Below the pieces are notes generated by a model. That model did not search any database. It was given only the letters and a program-made list of their open reading frames with translations, and had not been told where the DNA came from. DNA of 48,082 bases from Woeseiaceae bacterium (GTDB lineage: Bacteria > Pseudomonadota > Gammaproteobacteria > Steroidobacterales > Woeseiaceae), in contig JAHEFE010000019.1 in the NCBI GenBank assembly GCA_024640365.1, positions 3,145-51,226 on the forward strand, written 5' to 3'. The position numbers and the translations under genes are program-made. Within the stretch, counting starts at the first letter, position 1; each line of letters starts with the position of its first letter. This document shows, one piece after another, positions 16,755-25,808 of this stretch.

Positions 16755-17592
16755 TTTTCAGCTGCTTCAATACCGAAGCCGTATTGGGGCGCACGCCGCG
16801 CCATATCTCAAACGAGTCCGCGGCTTGTTCGACCAGCATGCCCCAGCCCATTACAGACTTTCCGGCCCCATGCTCGTGGGCCCAAAGGCTGAAAGGCGTG
16901 GGCGTCAGACCATAGGACAAGTCATAGCAAATCGTTTCACTGTTAATTGCTGCGGCAGGATAGGGCGGCGCTTGTCCTTTCAATCCCGCTGAGGTGGCGT
17001 TGATAACAAGGTGCCAAGGTCGATCAGTTGGAACATCGTCAAAACGGCAGGCGGCGACCGCGGCGACCGCGGCGCCCTCAGGCGCGGCCTCTACCAGTGC
17101 CTGTGCTTTTTCAATCGTGCGATTGGCGATCATGATTCTGGCAGGTTGCAGCCCCAGCAATGGATGCAGTATGCCGCGTGTAGCACCACCGGCACCGAGG
17201 ATTAGAATGTTGCAGCCCTTGACGTGCAACTGAAGGTTGTGCACAAGGTCTTGAACCAGGCCTGAGCCGTCAGTGTTATCGCCGTAAATTTCGTCGTGCT
17301 TAATAACCAGCGTATTGACTGCACCTGCTTTCGCGGCCCGGTCGCTGAGGTGATCAACCAACTCTGCGACTTTGCTCTTGTGTGGAACCGTTACGTTCAA
17401 GCCCTTGATTCCCTGGGTCTGGTACATGCGAATACAAGTTGCCAGTTCGAAAGGGGCCACCTTATACAGGTCGTATTGGATTGGATGCCCGGTTTGCAAG
17501 GCAAAGAGCCGGTGAATTACAGGCGAGCGGCTGTGCGATATCGGATAACCAATGACACCGTATTTGTCAATCTCGCCGTACTCTCCCAACAT
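16741..17592 (-). CDS. aroE: Shikimate dehydrogenase (NADP+)
   Basis: A 283-residue enzyme of the shikimate pathway that reduces 3-dehydroshikimate to shikimate. The substrate-binding start is YGVIGYPISHSRSP, followed by NVTVPHKSKV with the catalytic Lys and GDNTDGSGLV with the catalytic Asp. The NADP-binding motif GAGGATRGILHP and the following NRT motif indicate NADPH use. The length is close to E. coli AroE (272). The gene ends inside the 3' end of gor on the opposite strand (14-base convergent overlap). Confidence 0.95.
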   Translation of the reverse strand: MLGEYGEIDKYGVIGYPISHSRSPVIHRLFALQTGHPIQYDLYKVAPFELATCIRMYQTQGIKGLNVTVPHKSKVAELVDHLSDRAAKAGAVNTLVIKHDEIYGDNTDGSGLVQDLVHNLQLHVKGCNILILGAGGATRGILHPLLGLQPARIMIANRTIEKAQALVEAAPEGAAVAAVAACRFDDVPTDRPWHLVINATSAGLKGQAPPYPAAAINSETICYDLSYGLTPTPFSLWAHEHGAGKSVMGWGMLVEQAADSFEIWRGVRPNTASVLKQLKISAT

Positions 17593-17672
17593 TCAGCTAC
17601 CCTGTTCAGGCGCGCGCCCACGTGATTCGCAGTTTAACGCGAAAGTGGGCTTCTGACACTGGTGGTTGCAGA

Positions 17673-18692
<1,020 letters not shown>

Positions 18693-18745
18693 TTAATATT
18701 CCATTACTTGGATTTTCCCTGTATTCAGGTAGGGTTTCCACGAAT

Positions 18746-18763
18746 AACGCACATATTTGCGTT
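18746..18763. promoter_or_regulatory. Perfect inverted repeat between hemB and the sigma-factor gene
   Basis: AACGCA (18746-18751), CATATT, TGCGTT (18758-18763) form a perfect 6+6+6 palindrome in the middle of the 122-base divergent gap, 40 bases before the sigma-factor ATG and 66 before the hemB start. The position suits an operator or transcription-factor site for either gene. No consensus sigma-70 promoter stands out beside it. Confidence 0.4.
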
Positions 18764-18802
18764 GAGACGGTAATATTTTTCCAGCTTATCGGGTCATCTT
18801 CT

Positions 18803-19333
18803 ATGAGTAGCGATACTTATGCTCGCAACCAGCGTGAGCGTTTTACAGAAATTGCGCACGAGTTACACCCGGATCTCTTTCGTTATGCGGTCTGGCTCAG
18901 TCGGGACAAGGCAATTGCTGAAGACGTCGTGCAGGAGGCGCTGATACGTGCCTGGCGGTCTTTTGCATCGTTGCGCGATGATGCGGCGGCAAAACCATGG
19001 TTGCTGACTATCGTTCGGCGCGAAAACGCGCGTTATTTTGAGCGCCGCAAACTGGAGTCGGTGGATATTGATGACCTGACCCCAGCACAATCGGCGTTGC
19101 TGGCTACCGGGCATAACACTGATATCGATGACTTGCGCAGGGCAATTTTTCAGTTGCAAGACGATTATCGGGAACCGCTAGTGCTGCAGGTCTTGATGGG
19201 CTACAGCAGCGCAGAGATTGCGGAGCATATGGGCATCAAGACCGGTGCAGTGTTAACGAGATTACACCGCGCGCGCCAACAACTTGTAGAGCGGTTTGGC
19301 GAGAGCGCAATTACAGAGACTTTAAAACCATGA
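18803..19333 (+). CDS. ECF-type RNA polymerase sigma factor
   Basis: A 176-residue sigma-70 family protein with only regions 2 and 4. Region 2 is LFRYAVWLSRDKAIAEDVVQEALIRAW (read in parts; the AEDVVQEALIRAW end contacts core enzyme and the -10 element). Region 4 is LQDDYREPLVLQVLMGYSSAEIAEHM with KTGAVLTRLHRARQQL as the DNA-reading helix. Its stop overlaps the next ATG (ATGA) of a DUF3379 protein, the classical sigma/anti-sigma arrangement. The third gene in line is an HvfA-like metallophore precursor, so metal (probably copper) or envelope redox stress is a likely signal. No clear ribosome binding site was seen. Confidence 0.93.
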   Translation: MSSDTYARNQRERFTEIAHELHPDLFRYAVWLSRDKAIAEDVVQEALIRAWRSFASLRDDAAAKPWLLTIVRRENARYFERRKLESVDIDDLTPAQSALLATGHNTDIDDLRRAIFQLQDDYREPLVLQVLMGYSSAEIAEHMGIKTGAVLTRLHRARQQLVERFGESAITETLKP

Positions 19334-20034
19334 ACTGTGATGAATTTAGACAAGCTGTAGCTGAGGACCCGGCGGGTGGTTTTGCCGGTGAGCCTGAGCA
19401 CGCCGCGGATTGTGCTGAATGTCGCGCTTATCGGTCTCGGTTGCAGCGCTTTGACAATCAAATTCTAGGCGCGCTGGAAGTTGCCGTGCCTGCGCTGAAA
19501 TTGCCGGATTTAGCGGATACGGTCGTGCCGCTCACCAGGCAAAGAATCTGGCGCAACCCCGTATGGCTTGGCCTTGCCGCGAGTGTTGCTTTGCTGGCGG
19601 TGTTCGCTATTAACTGGTTGCAAATTGGCGCTTCGCCGCAATCGTTGACCGAGCAGATTATTGCTCACCTGGACCATGAACCAGGTGCCCTGGTGGTTAC
19701 AGACGTCGCGATTTCTGACCGTCGCTTTGCCGCGGTGGCCCGGCCGGCGTTGGTCGACATGGATCGCAGCATTGGACTCATTAGTTACGCGATGAGTTGC
19801 AAAATTAATGGCCACGAAGTTCCGCACCTCGTTGTCCAGGGGGCGAAAGGCCCAATCACTATTCTGTTAATGCCAGAAGAGTTCGTTGCGGCGGCAACTG
19901 CCATTGAGGGTGCCTCGATAGCAGGCATGATTTTGCCGGTTGGCAAAGGCAGCATCGCTATCATCGGTACGCGTGGGGAAGCGCTGGAACATTGGCATCA
20001 GCAGGTGCTCGAAAAAGTACACTGGAAAACCTGA
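19330..20034 (+). CDS. DUF3379 family membrane-bound anti-sigma factor
   Basis: A 234-residue protein with a small N-terminal zinc-finger-like domain (Cys3, then HAADCAECR giving H-x3-C-x2-C), as in ZAS anti-sigma factors. One transmembrane helix lies near residues 76-98 (VWLGLAASVALLAVFAINWL), and the C-terminal part of about 130 residues is periplasmic. The cytoplasmic part should hold the ECF sigma encoded just before it. The start overlaps the sigma stop by four bases. The periplasmic part has one Cys (residue 157 region, YAMSCKINGHEVPH), which together with the nearby His could sense metal or redox state. That last point is inference. Confidence 0.85.
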   Translation: MNCDEFRQAVAEDPAGGFAGEPEHAADCAECRAYRSRLQRFDNQILGALEVAVPALKLPDLADTVVPLTRQRIWRNPVWLGLAASVALLAVFAINWLQIGASPQSLTEQIIAHLDHEPGALVVTDVAISDRRFAAVARPALVDMDRSIGLISYAMSCKINGHEVPHLVVQGAKGPITILLMPEEFVAAATAIEGASIAGMILPVGKGSIAIIGTRGEALEHWHQQVLEKVHWKT

Positions 20035-20050
20035 ACACTGAATTAACTAA

Positions 20051-20065
20051 TGCCCACTCTGGGCA
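20051..20065 (+). promoter_or_regulatory. Hairpin in the leader between anti-sigma gene and hvfA-like gene
   Basis: TGCCCA (20051-20056), CTC, TGGGCA (20060-20065) form a perfect 6-bp stem with a 3-base loop, 16 bases after the anti-sigma stop and 25 before the hvfA-like ATG. There is no T-run after it, so it is not a full terminator. It could be an mRNA processing or stability element that lets the last gene be expressed more strongly than the first two. Confidence 0.35.
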
Positions 20066-20090
20066 ATCAATAACCTGGCAGGAGATATAC

Positions 20091-20597
20091 ATGTCTAAAA
20101 AACACTTGGCAAAACCCATCGCTGTTGCAGTAGGAGCGGCGCTGGCGAGTTCTTTTTTCGCGGCAGGTGCCGCGCATGCTGAAACAGGAGCAAGTCCGTT
20201 TGCAATGACGCACTTGAGCGCTGGCTACTTACTGGGCGCAGCTGGCGGGGACCAGGAAAAGGGTAGCGAAGGCAAATGCGGCGGCGATAAAGCCAAAGAA
20301 GCTGAGGGTAAGTGCGGCGAAAATATGGCCAAGCATGCTGAAGGCAAATGTGGCGAGGGTAAATGCGGCGAAGGCAAGTGCGGAGCTGACAAAGCCAAGG
20401 GTGCTGAAGGTAAGTGCGGCGAAGGCAAGTGCGGAGCTGACAAAGCCAAGGGCGCTGAAGGTAAGTGCGGCGAAGGCAAAGCTAAAGATGCTGAAGGCAA
20501 GTGCGGCGCCGAAAAAGCGAAAGACGCCGAAGGTAAGTGCGGTGCTGAAAAAGCACAGGACCACAACTCCAGTCGTTCTAATAAAACGAGCTCATAG
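20091..20597 (+). CDS. hvfA: HvfA-like EGKCG-repeat RiPP metallophore precursor (orphan)
   Basis: A 168-residue secreted precursor. The start is ATG 20091 because GGCAGGAG precedes it by six bases and the signal peptide (MSKKHLAKPIAVAVGAALAS...AAHA, cut after residue 30) begins there. The frame stays open upstream to 19992. After PFAMTHLSAGYLLG, typical of the family, the mature part is a Lys/Glu/Gly repeat with ten Cys (63, 75, 87, 92, 97, 109, 114, 126, 138, 150), every one in EGKCG. In Haemophilus HvfA such Cys are turned into Cu(I)-binding oxazolone/thioamide groups by HvfB (DUF692 MNIO) with HvfC (DUF2063). Neither gene is present in this window, and a terminator follows. The family call is by motif, and modification is inferred. 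Confidence 0.85.
   Translation: MSKKHLAKPIAVAVGAALASSFFAAGAAHAETGASPFAMTHLSAGYLLGAAGGDQEKGSEGKCGGDKAKEAEGKCGENMAKHAEGKCGEGKCGEGKCGADKAKGAEGKCGEGKCGADKAKGAEGKCGEGKAKDAEGKCGAEKAKDAEGKCGAEKAQDHNSSRSNKTSS
20371..20472 (+). repeat. Tandem 51-bp repeat inside the hvfA-like gene
   Basis: Two adjacent 51-base copies (20371-20421 and 20422-20472) differ at one position only (GGT versus GGC in the codon before Ala-Glu). Each encodes 17 residues with two EGKCG units. The near identity at silent sites shows a recent in-frame duplication, while other EGKCG units in the gene use different codons. Confidence 0.85.
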
Positions 20598-20673
20598 GAC
20601 GTTAGTTAATTCTGACGCGCCAGACATCATGGCCTTTTAGTACGGGCCTGATGCCAGGCGACTCGCAGTGAAG

Positions 20674-20700
20674 AGCCCGCGAAATTCGCGGGCTTTTTTT
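20674..20700 (+). terminator. Intrinsic terminator after the hvfA-like gene
   Basis: AGCCCGCGA (20674-20682), loop AAT, TCGCGGGCT (20686-20694), ending in a run of seven T (20694-20700). It is a strong Rho-independent terminator that closes the sigma / anti-sigma / hvfA unit before tag. Confidence 0.9.
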
Positions 20701-20789
20701 ATGATTGCCCCAAAAACGCGTGTAAAGGCCTAGCGCCGAAGCTGCTAGAATTCCCTTCCTGGGATTTTTGTTTCGCGGAGTCATTAATA

Positions 20790-21374
20790 ATGATGGCAAC
20801 CAAAAAAAGATGCGATTGGGCTGGCACGTCCAGTGATTCGTACATCAACTACCATGATCAGGAATGGGGTGTCCCCGTTCGCGATGATAAAAAACAGTTC
20901 GAGTTCCTGGTGCTGGAAAGTGCTCAGGCAGGGCTAAGTTGGTCAACAATATTGAACAAGCGTGATGGCTATCGCCGCTTGTTTGCTGACTTTGATGTCA
21001 ACAAAGTTGCCCGCTTTACCGAAAAGCGCATTGAAAAAATGTTGCTGGATCCGGGCATTGTCAGAAATCGCCTGAAGGTGAATGCGGCCGTTAGTAACGC
21101 GCAGGCGTTTCTGAAGGTTCAGGAAGAATTCGATGGGTTCAGTAATTACATCTGGAGCTTCGTTGGCGACAAGCCACTGCAACATCGCCGCAAGAGCCAA
21201 TCGGAGGTGCCCGCCACGTCGCCAGAGTCCGATGCGTTAAGCAAGGACCTCAAAAAGCGCGGCTTCAAGTTTGTTGGCAGTACAATAATTTATGCGCACA
21301 TGCAGGCGACTGGTATGGTCAATGATCATCTCGTCAGCTGTTTCAGGCATGGCGAATGCAAAGCAATGGCATAA
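20790..21374 (+). CDS. tag: DNA-3-methyladenine glycosylase I
   Basis: A 194-residue base-excision repair enzyme that removes 3-methyladenine from alkylated DNA. The zinc-binding N-terminus (RCDWAGTSSDSYINYHDQEWG) and the C-terminal His/Cys (HLVSCFRHGEC) supply the Zn ligands of the Tag family. The helix-hairpin-helix region includes ESAQAGLSWSTILNKRDGY, and the C-terminal region GFKFVGSTIIYAHMQATGMVNDH is also typical. The length matches E. coli Tag (187). The start may be ATG 20790 or 20793. The gene is separated from the hvfA unit by a terminator and ends 3 bases from the convergent DUF819 gene, so it is not part of the metallophore unit. Confidence 0.95.
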   Translation: MMATKKRCDWAGTSSDSYINYHDQEWGVPVRDDKKQFEFLVLESAQAGLSWSTILNKRDGYRRLFADFDVNKVARFTEKRIEKMLLDPGIVRNRLKVNAAVSNAQAFLKVQEEFDGFSNYIWSFVGDKPLQHRRKSQSEVPATSPESDALSKDLKKRGFKFVGSTIIYAHMQATGMVNDHLVSCFRHGECKAMA

Positions 21375-21377
21375 GCG

Positions 21378-22538
21378 CTATTGCAGCCACGCAACGACAG
21401 CGAGGCCGGCGAAACTGCCGATTACATAGCCAAGACAGCCAAGTAGCACAGCAGGAATAATCAAGGTTCGCCAGCCGAGAGCGGCCCCAAGTGCGGGCGC
21501 AGCTGATGGGCCACTTATACACATGGCTGATGCCATTAACATTTCTGCGATATCGAGCTTGAACAGCTTGCCGATGGCGAGTAGCAGCGTCATGTGGACC
21601 GTAATAATGATTGCCGCGAAGACGAAGAGTATGGGTGCCATTTGAACCAGTAACCAGATGTCGCAGGTCGCGCCGATTCCGGCCAGGAAAATAAACATTA
21701 GCGCATTGCCGGCTTCATCGTAGCCGGATAGCTTGGCAACTTGATTGGGTAACAAACTGCCGAACAGAACTGCCAACACTGTAATCGCAAGGATGCTGAA
21801 TTGCGGAGCGCCGGCGATTGTCGCGACCCATGTTCCGATTGCCGCGATCGCAAAAGCAGTGGCCAGTGACATTAACAGCCCGGCCAAATCGAGGTTGGCA
21901 ACGGTATGACGGCCCAGGTCGACGCTCATATCTACAGGTGCAGCATCTTCGATATGTTTGCTGGCGAAGCGGCGGCTTATCCAGCCAACCCCCGGTAAAA
22001 AAATGATTAGCAGAAAGTGCAGGTTGGTTGCCACATTGTCGGCCGCGACGGCGGCCGTAAGCATGCTGCTTTCGCGGAACCCCGTTGCTTCAGCAACGGC
22101 TGCAAAGTTTAGTGAGCCACCAATGTATGTTCCGGTGAAAATGCCGGCCAGTTGTGGCTCCGCCGCGCCAAGATCCAGTAGCCAGGTGCCTGCGATGACG
22201 CCGATTACTACAGTGACGCTGCCGATTAGAAATGCAATCAACATCGGCCCGGTTTCTCGCAAAATCTTTCCGAGGTTTGCCTTGAATAAAAGCAGGGGTA
22301 TGGCGATAGGAACCAGATAATCCCAGGTTAAATCGTAAACGGGTGCTGCCGTTGGCAGGATGCGAAGGTTGGCCAGAACGATCGCTGCAGTCATTAGTAA
22401 CATGACGCCCGAGTATTTTCGGCCCCAGTGAAAACGCTCGCACCAGAAACCAAAAGCAGCGAGCCCGATTAATGCGGCCCACAAAGCAAAGTCTTGTTCA
22501 GGACCGATGAGCGGCAGCGTCATACTATTCTCCCCCAA
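21378..22538 (-). CDS. DUF819 family integral membrane protein
   Basis: A 386-residue inner-membrane protein with about ten transmembrane helices, starting LIGPEQDFALWAALIGLAAFGFWCERF (read in parts). Diagnostic stretches are YLVPIAIPLLLFKANL, FTGTYIGGSLNFAAVAEATG and ISGPSAAPALGAALGW, all typical of DUF819 (YjcL-like). The fold belongs with sodium-dependent transporters and the glutamate permease-like group, but no substrate is established for the family. It stands between convergent tag and the protease gene, with which it could share a transcript (44-base gap). Confidence 0.88.
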   Translation of the reverse strand: MGENSMTLPLIGPEQDFALWAALIGLAAFGFWCERFHWGRKYSGVMLLMTAAIVLANLRILPTAAPVYDLTWDYLVPIAIPLLLFKANLGKILRETGPMLIAFLIGSVTVVIGVIAGTWLLDLGAAEPQLAGIFTGTYIGGSLNFAAVAEATGFRESSMLTAAVAADNVATNLHFLLIIFLPGVGWISRRFASKHIEDAAPVDMSVDLGRHTVANLDLAGLLMSLATAFAIAAIGTWVATIAGAPQFSILAITVLAVLFGSLLPNQVAKLSGYDEAGNALMFIFLAGIGATCDIWLLVQMAPILFVFAAIIITVHMTLLLAIGKLFKLDIAEMLMASAMCISGPSAAPALGAALGWRTLIIPAVLLGCLGYVIGSFAGLAVVAWLQ

Positions 22539-22582
22539 ACCTTGTCGTTGTTATCCAACGCGAACTGCACGCGCTAGTGAGA

Positions 22583-25500
22583 CTAGTTTCTGATTTGTAT
22601 GACAGTAAGCCCGGCCAGCCCCATCGGCGTGTTGTGCGAAATGCCACCGAGATAAATTGAGTCAGCTTCAAGCGTGGTCCAGTTAACGGTCACTGTTTCA
22701 GTGGCACCAGCACCGACCAGAGAGGGAGCGTCGACAGTCATGTTGCCGCGGTTATCTATGAGGCCAAATGCCCAGCCAAATAGCTGGTAGTTGGCGCCTG
22801 GTCCCCCGGCCACCGGGTCCGCCTCAAAGCCGTGCACGAGCACCGCGTAACGACCCGCGCTGGGGAGCGCCTGACTGAACTCCTCGTTGGAGGTAAGTTC
22901 GCCGCTCTCGCCGATCTTGACGCAGTTGACGTTATCGGCGCAGTAATAAACATATAAATCCAGATCGTCATTGCCGTCCGTGAATTCATCAAACAGGGCA
23001 AAGCGCATATAGAGCTGGTTGGCAGGGACGTCGATCAGGTGCGCCGTCACGCCGTTGGTGTTTCTAAACGTAAATGTCCTATCCGGGTCCTGGTCAACGA
23101 AGCCATTGACTACCAGGGGTTTGCGTAGCCCGTGGATGCCCGCGGTGTAGTTGCCACTATAGCCAAACTCGACTGGAAAGCTGAGCGTGCCACTGCCGCC
23201 GAATGACTTGAGTTCTTCAGGCGCCGTTAGAGCCACGGGTCGGGTTGCGATTGGCATATAAACGGAATGATTTTCGCTTTGCCAGGTTAGCGAGCCGAAC
23301 TGCCAGTAATTCATAGCGCCACCTCCATAAGTAAAGGTGACATCGAAGCTTTCTGTTTGTCCTGGCGCGACCGATAAAGTGCTCGGCGTAACGGCTACAT
23401 TGACTCCGGCAGGGGCCACGACGTTAGCGGTATACGTTTCCGCCGTATTACCCGGATTGCTCACGCGACGCGTAACGCTTCGATTATTGGCTAATCGTGA
23501 CAACGAGATAGAAGGCAGGTTGAAGTCGGCTGCCTGTAGAGACCAGCCGGCGGCGACCAGCTGGTCGCAGCGAGCGGCATCAACGCCCGTAGACTCAACG
23601 CCGCAGGCGAATGCATCGTAATCATCAGCACCGGCATCGAAGACAAGGCCCGGATCCGTGGCCAGGTTTGGTTTGATGTGGCCGCTGCCAAAATCAAAAG
23701 GGATCGCATCATTCTCGCCATCCGGCTGAAATACGTCCTGATAGGCGGTGGTCATGAGTGCTGATTTGATCGTTGCGGGACTCCACTCAGGATGCGCTTC
23801 AAGCAAGAGCGCCGCGACACCTGCTACGTGTGGTGCTGCCATCGAAGTTCCGCTCTGGTAAGCAAAGCTCTCACCACTGACGGAGTTCGCGGTATCCGGT
23901 GAAAACCCAGCGAGGATATTAATGCCCGGCGCGGTGACGTCCGGTTTTAGAATGTCCTTCACGGGGCCCGGCCCGCGCGATGAAAACGATCCCATGATAT
24001 TGCCGGTTTCGTTTTTGGTGAGGAAAAACCCTTTATCCAGAACCACGTCTACTGTGTTGTTGGCATCGATCTCGCTAACCAGCAAGTTGCCGTCGGCCTG
24101 GCCGATCATTAGTGCCGGTATGTCAATGAAAGCGCCATTTCCGGTCATGACGATGGGGTCGCCAGCGATGTTGAAAACCACAACGGCAATTGCGCCGGCA
24201 TCCTCCGCATGGCCAATTTTGGTTTCGAATAAACAGCCACCACGCTCAATGAGCGCGATCTGACCAGATACTTCATTGCCGTTCACCAGAGGCTCGCAGG
24301 CATCCATTCGCGAGCCGCTTGCGCCGTTGTCGAACGTTACGTCATTGTCGTCGACGAGAATCAGGCTGCCTTCAATGGGGTCACGATCTTGCAGCGGCGG
24401 CGTAAAATTTGCTTCGCGCACGGCGTACTTGCCGGCAACAGAGGGCGGGGCCGAAACCTGCATCGCTTCCAGTGAATGCTGTCCATCGCGACTCGAGGCC
24501 GCGACGGTCATCACCCAGGGACTGCCGGCGGGCGAACCAATAGTGGTCAGGTTTGGGCCATCGTTACCGGCCGAGACGGCGGTGAATATGCCAGCTTTCG
24601 CGGCAGCCATCAGGGCGACATCATCCGCAGTGATTACAGTAGAAAGGCTGTTACCCACAGAGAAATTAATGATGTCGACGCCATCGCCAACGGCAGCGTC
24701 GATCGCTTGGGTAAGATCGGAGGTATTGCAGCTGGCACGAATATCACCGGGCCGTACCCAACACGCTTTGTACGCGGCGACACGGGCACGCGGGGCCATA
24801 CCCTCGATGCGTCCGAGGTAAGTGCCATAGCTTGAGGCGCTTACTCGATTGCCCGCGGCAATCGTTGCAGTATGTGTGCCGTGGCCGGCAGCATCGCGAG
24901 CGGAGAGAAACTCACCACTATCAATTATCCCGGTTTCCAACGCACCGGTATTGAAATACCGCGCGCCTATCAGCTTGTTGTTGCAGTCCGTCTCCAAAAA
25001 CTGCTCGCCTGCTTCGCAACTGCCCAGCCAGTTTTCCGGTGGTTCGAAAACGACCTTGTCATCTGCTCTGTTATAACGCGCGCATAGCCATTTGCCCAGG
25101 ATGCTGCTTGCGGCCCAGTTGCTTTGACACAATTGCGGTGCGTCCGCCTTGACGGTGTCAGTCAGGGATGGGTGCTCGGGTGTAATGCCACTATCGATGA
25201 CGCCAATGATGATGTTTTCGCCATCGAGGCCCAGAGCGCCGCGCAAACCGACGCCAGACTCAAACAAACCAAGAAACTCCGGGCTGTAATTTGTTTGCAG
25301 CGGTCGGATTTCATCTTCCCAGACGGCTTTCACTTCAGCCAGGTGTTCAAGCTTGTGCGCCTGGGCCGGCGTCATAGCCGCCGCGAAACCGTTTAGGCTA
25401 TAGCGGTAGCTATAAATTTTTCGAACGCCGCCACCGGCCTTTCCCAGGACCCTTTCCTGCTCAAGCGAGATTTGCTGTGCGTATTGTTGCGACGAGGGAT

Positions 25501-25777
25501 TGTTCTTGTTGAAGGACTGACGTTGGCCGGGCTTCGTGCTCACAAAATTCGCTTGCATTGCCGCCTGCTGTTCGGCGACGGCGGGAGTGCGTAATTGCAC
25601 GATATACACTCGCGGTGCTTCGGCATTACCGTACTCGTCGGAGTATCGAATGCCACTCGTATCACTGGATGCGCGCAGTTCACTTTCGTTATCTGCGAAA
25701 GCGGCGCTGGCGAATACCAGTGAGGCGAAAATAATGAGTGGAGTTCGTATCAAGGCGTTTCCAGAGCCGGCGGCCAC
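22583..25777 (-). CDS. Secreted subtilisin-like serine protease (S8) with PA insert
   Basis: A 1064-residue exported protease with a signal peptide (cut near residue 28, ASAAFA). An I9-type inhibitory propeptide covers roughly residues 50-160. The S8 catalytic domain has Asp195 (IGVIDSGITPEHPS), His299 (AGHGTHTA), oxyanion Asn405 (VSAGNDGP) and Ser645 (SGTSMAAPHVAG). A protease-associated domain is inserted at about 480-585. The C-terminal 350 residues hold an Fn3-like stretch and a PPC-like beta domain (FALFDEFTDGNDDLDLYVYY). The architecture resembles plant-type and gammaproteobacterial secreted subtilases that degrade extracellular protein. Several extra Cys pairs suggest disulfides outside the cell. 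All catalytic residues are intact. Confidence 0.93.
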   Translation of the reverse strand: MAAGSGNALIRTPLIIFASLVFASAAFADNESELRASSDTSGIRYSDEYGNAEAPRVYIVQLRTPAVAEQQAAMQANFVSTKPGQRQSFNKNNPSSQQYAQQISLEQERVLGKAGGGVRKIYSYRYSLNGFAAAMTPAQAHKLEHLAEVKAVWEDEIRPLQTNYSPEFLGLFESGVGLRGALGLDGENIIIGVIDSGITPEHPSLTDTVKADAPQLCQSNWAASSILGKWLCARYNRADDKVVFEPPENWLGSCEAGEQFLETDCNNKLIGARYFNTGALETGIIDSGEFLSARDAAGHGTHTATIAAGNRVSASSYGTYLGRIEGMAPRARVAAYKACWVRPGDIRASCNTSDLTQAIDAAVGDGVDIINFSVGNSLSTVITADDVALMAAAKAGIFTAVSAGNDGPNLTTIGSPAGSPWVMTVAASSRDGQHSLEAMQVSAPPSVAGKYAVREANFTPPLQDRDPIEGSLILVDDNDVTFDNGASGSRMDACEPLVNGNEVSGQIALIERGGCLFETKIGHAEDAGAIAVVVFNIAGDPIVMTGNGAFIDIPALMIGQADGNLLVSEIDANNTVDVVLDKGFFLTKNETGNIMGSFSSRGPGPVKDILKPDVTAPGINILAGFSPDTANSVSGESFAYQSGTSMAAPHVAGVAALLLEAHPEWSPATIKSALMTTAYQDVFQPDGENDAIPFDFGSGHIKPNLATDPGLVFDAGADDYDAFACGVESTGVDAARCDQLVAAGWSLQAADFNLPSISLSRLANNRSVTRRVSNPGNTAETYTANVVAPAGVNVAVTPSTLSVAPGQTESFDVTFTYGGGAMNYWQFGSLTWQSENHSVYMPIATRPVALTAPEELKSFGGSGTLSFPVEFGYSGNYTAGIHGLRKPLVVNGFVDQDPDRTFTFRNTNGVTAHLIDVPANQLYMRFALFDEFTDGNDDLDLYVYYCADNVNCVKIGESGELTSNEEFSQALPSAGRYAVLVHGFEADPVAGGPGANYQLFGWAFGLIDNRGNMTVDAPSLVGAGATETVTVNWTTLEADSIYLGGISHNTPMGLAGLTVIQIRN

Positions 25778-25808
25778 CAGCTATCAGGCCAGGAATGTAT
25801 TTAGCCGA

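Noticed and set aside
20278-20545. Regularly spaced DNA repeats that could be mistaken for a CRISPR array
   Set aside because: The repeat is in frame, codes for a protein with a signal peptide, and has no unique spacers or cas genes.
20225-20566. Minus-strand frames of about 110 codons across the hvfA-like gene, rich in Pro/His/Ser repeats
   Set aside because: They are mirror frames of the EGKCG repeat, with no start signal; repeats keep all frames open.
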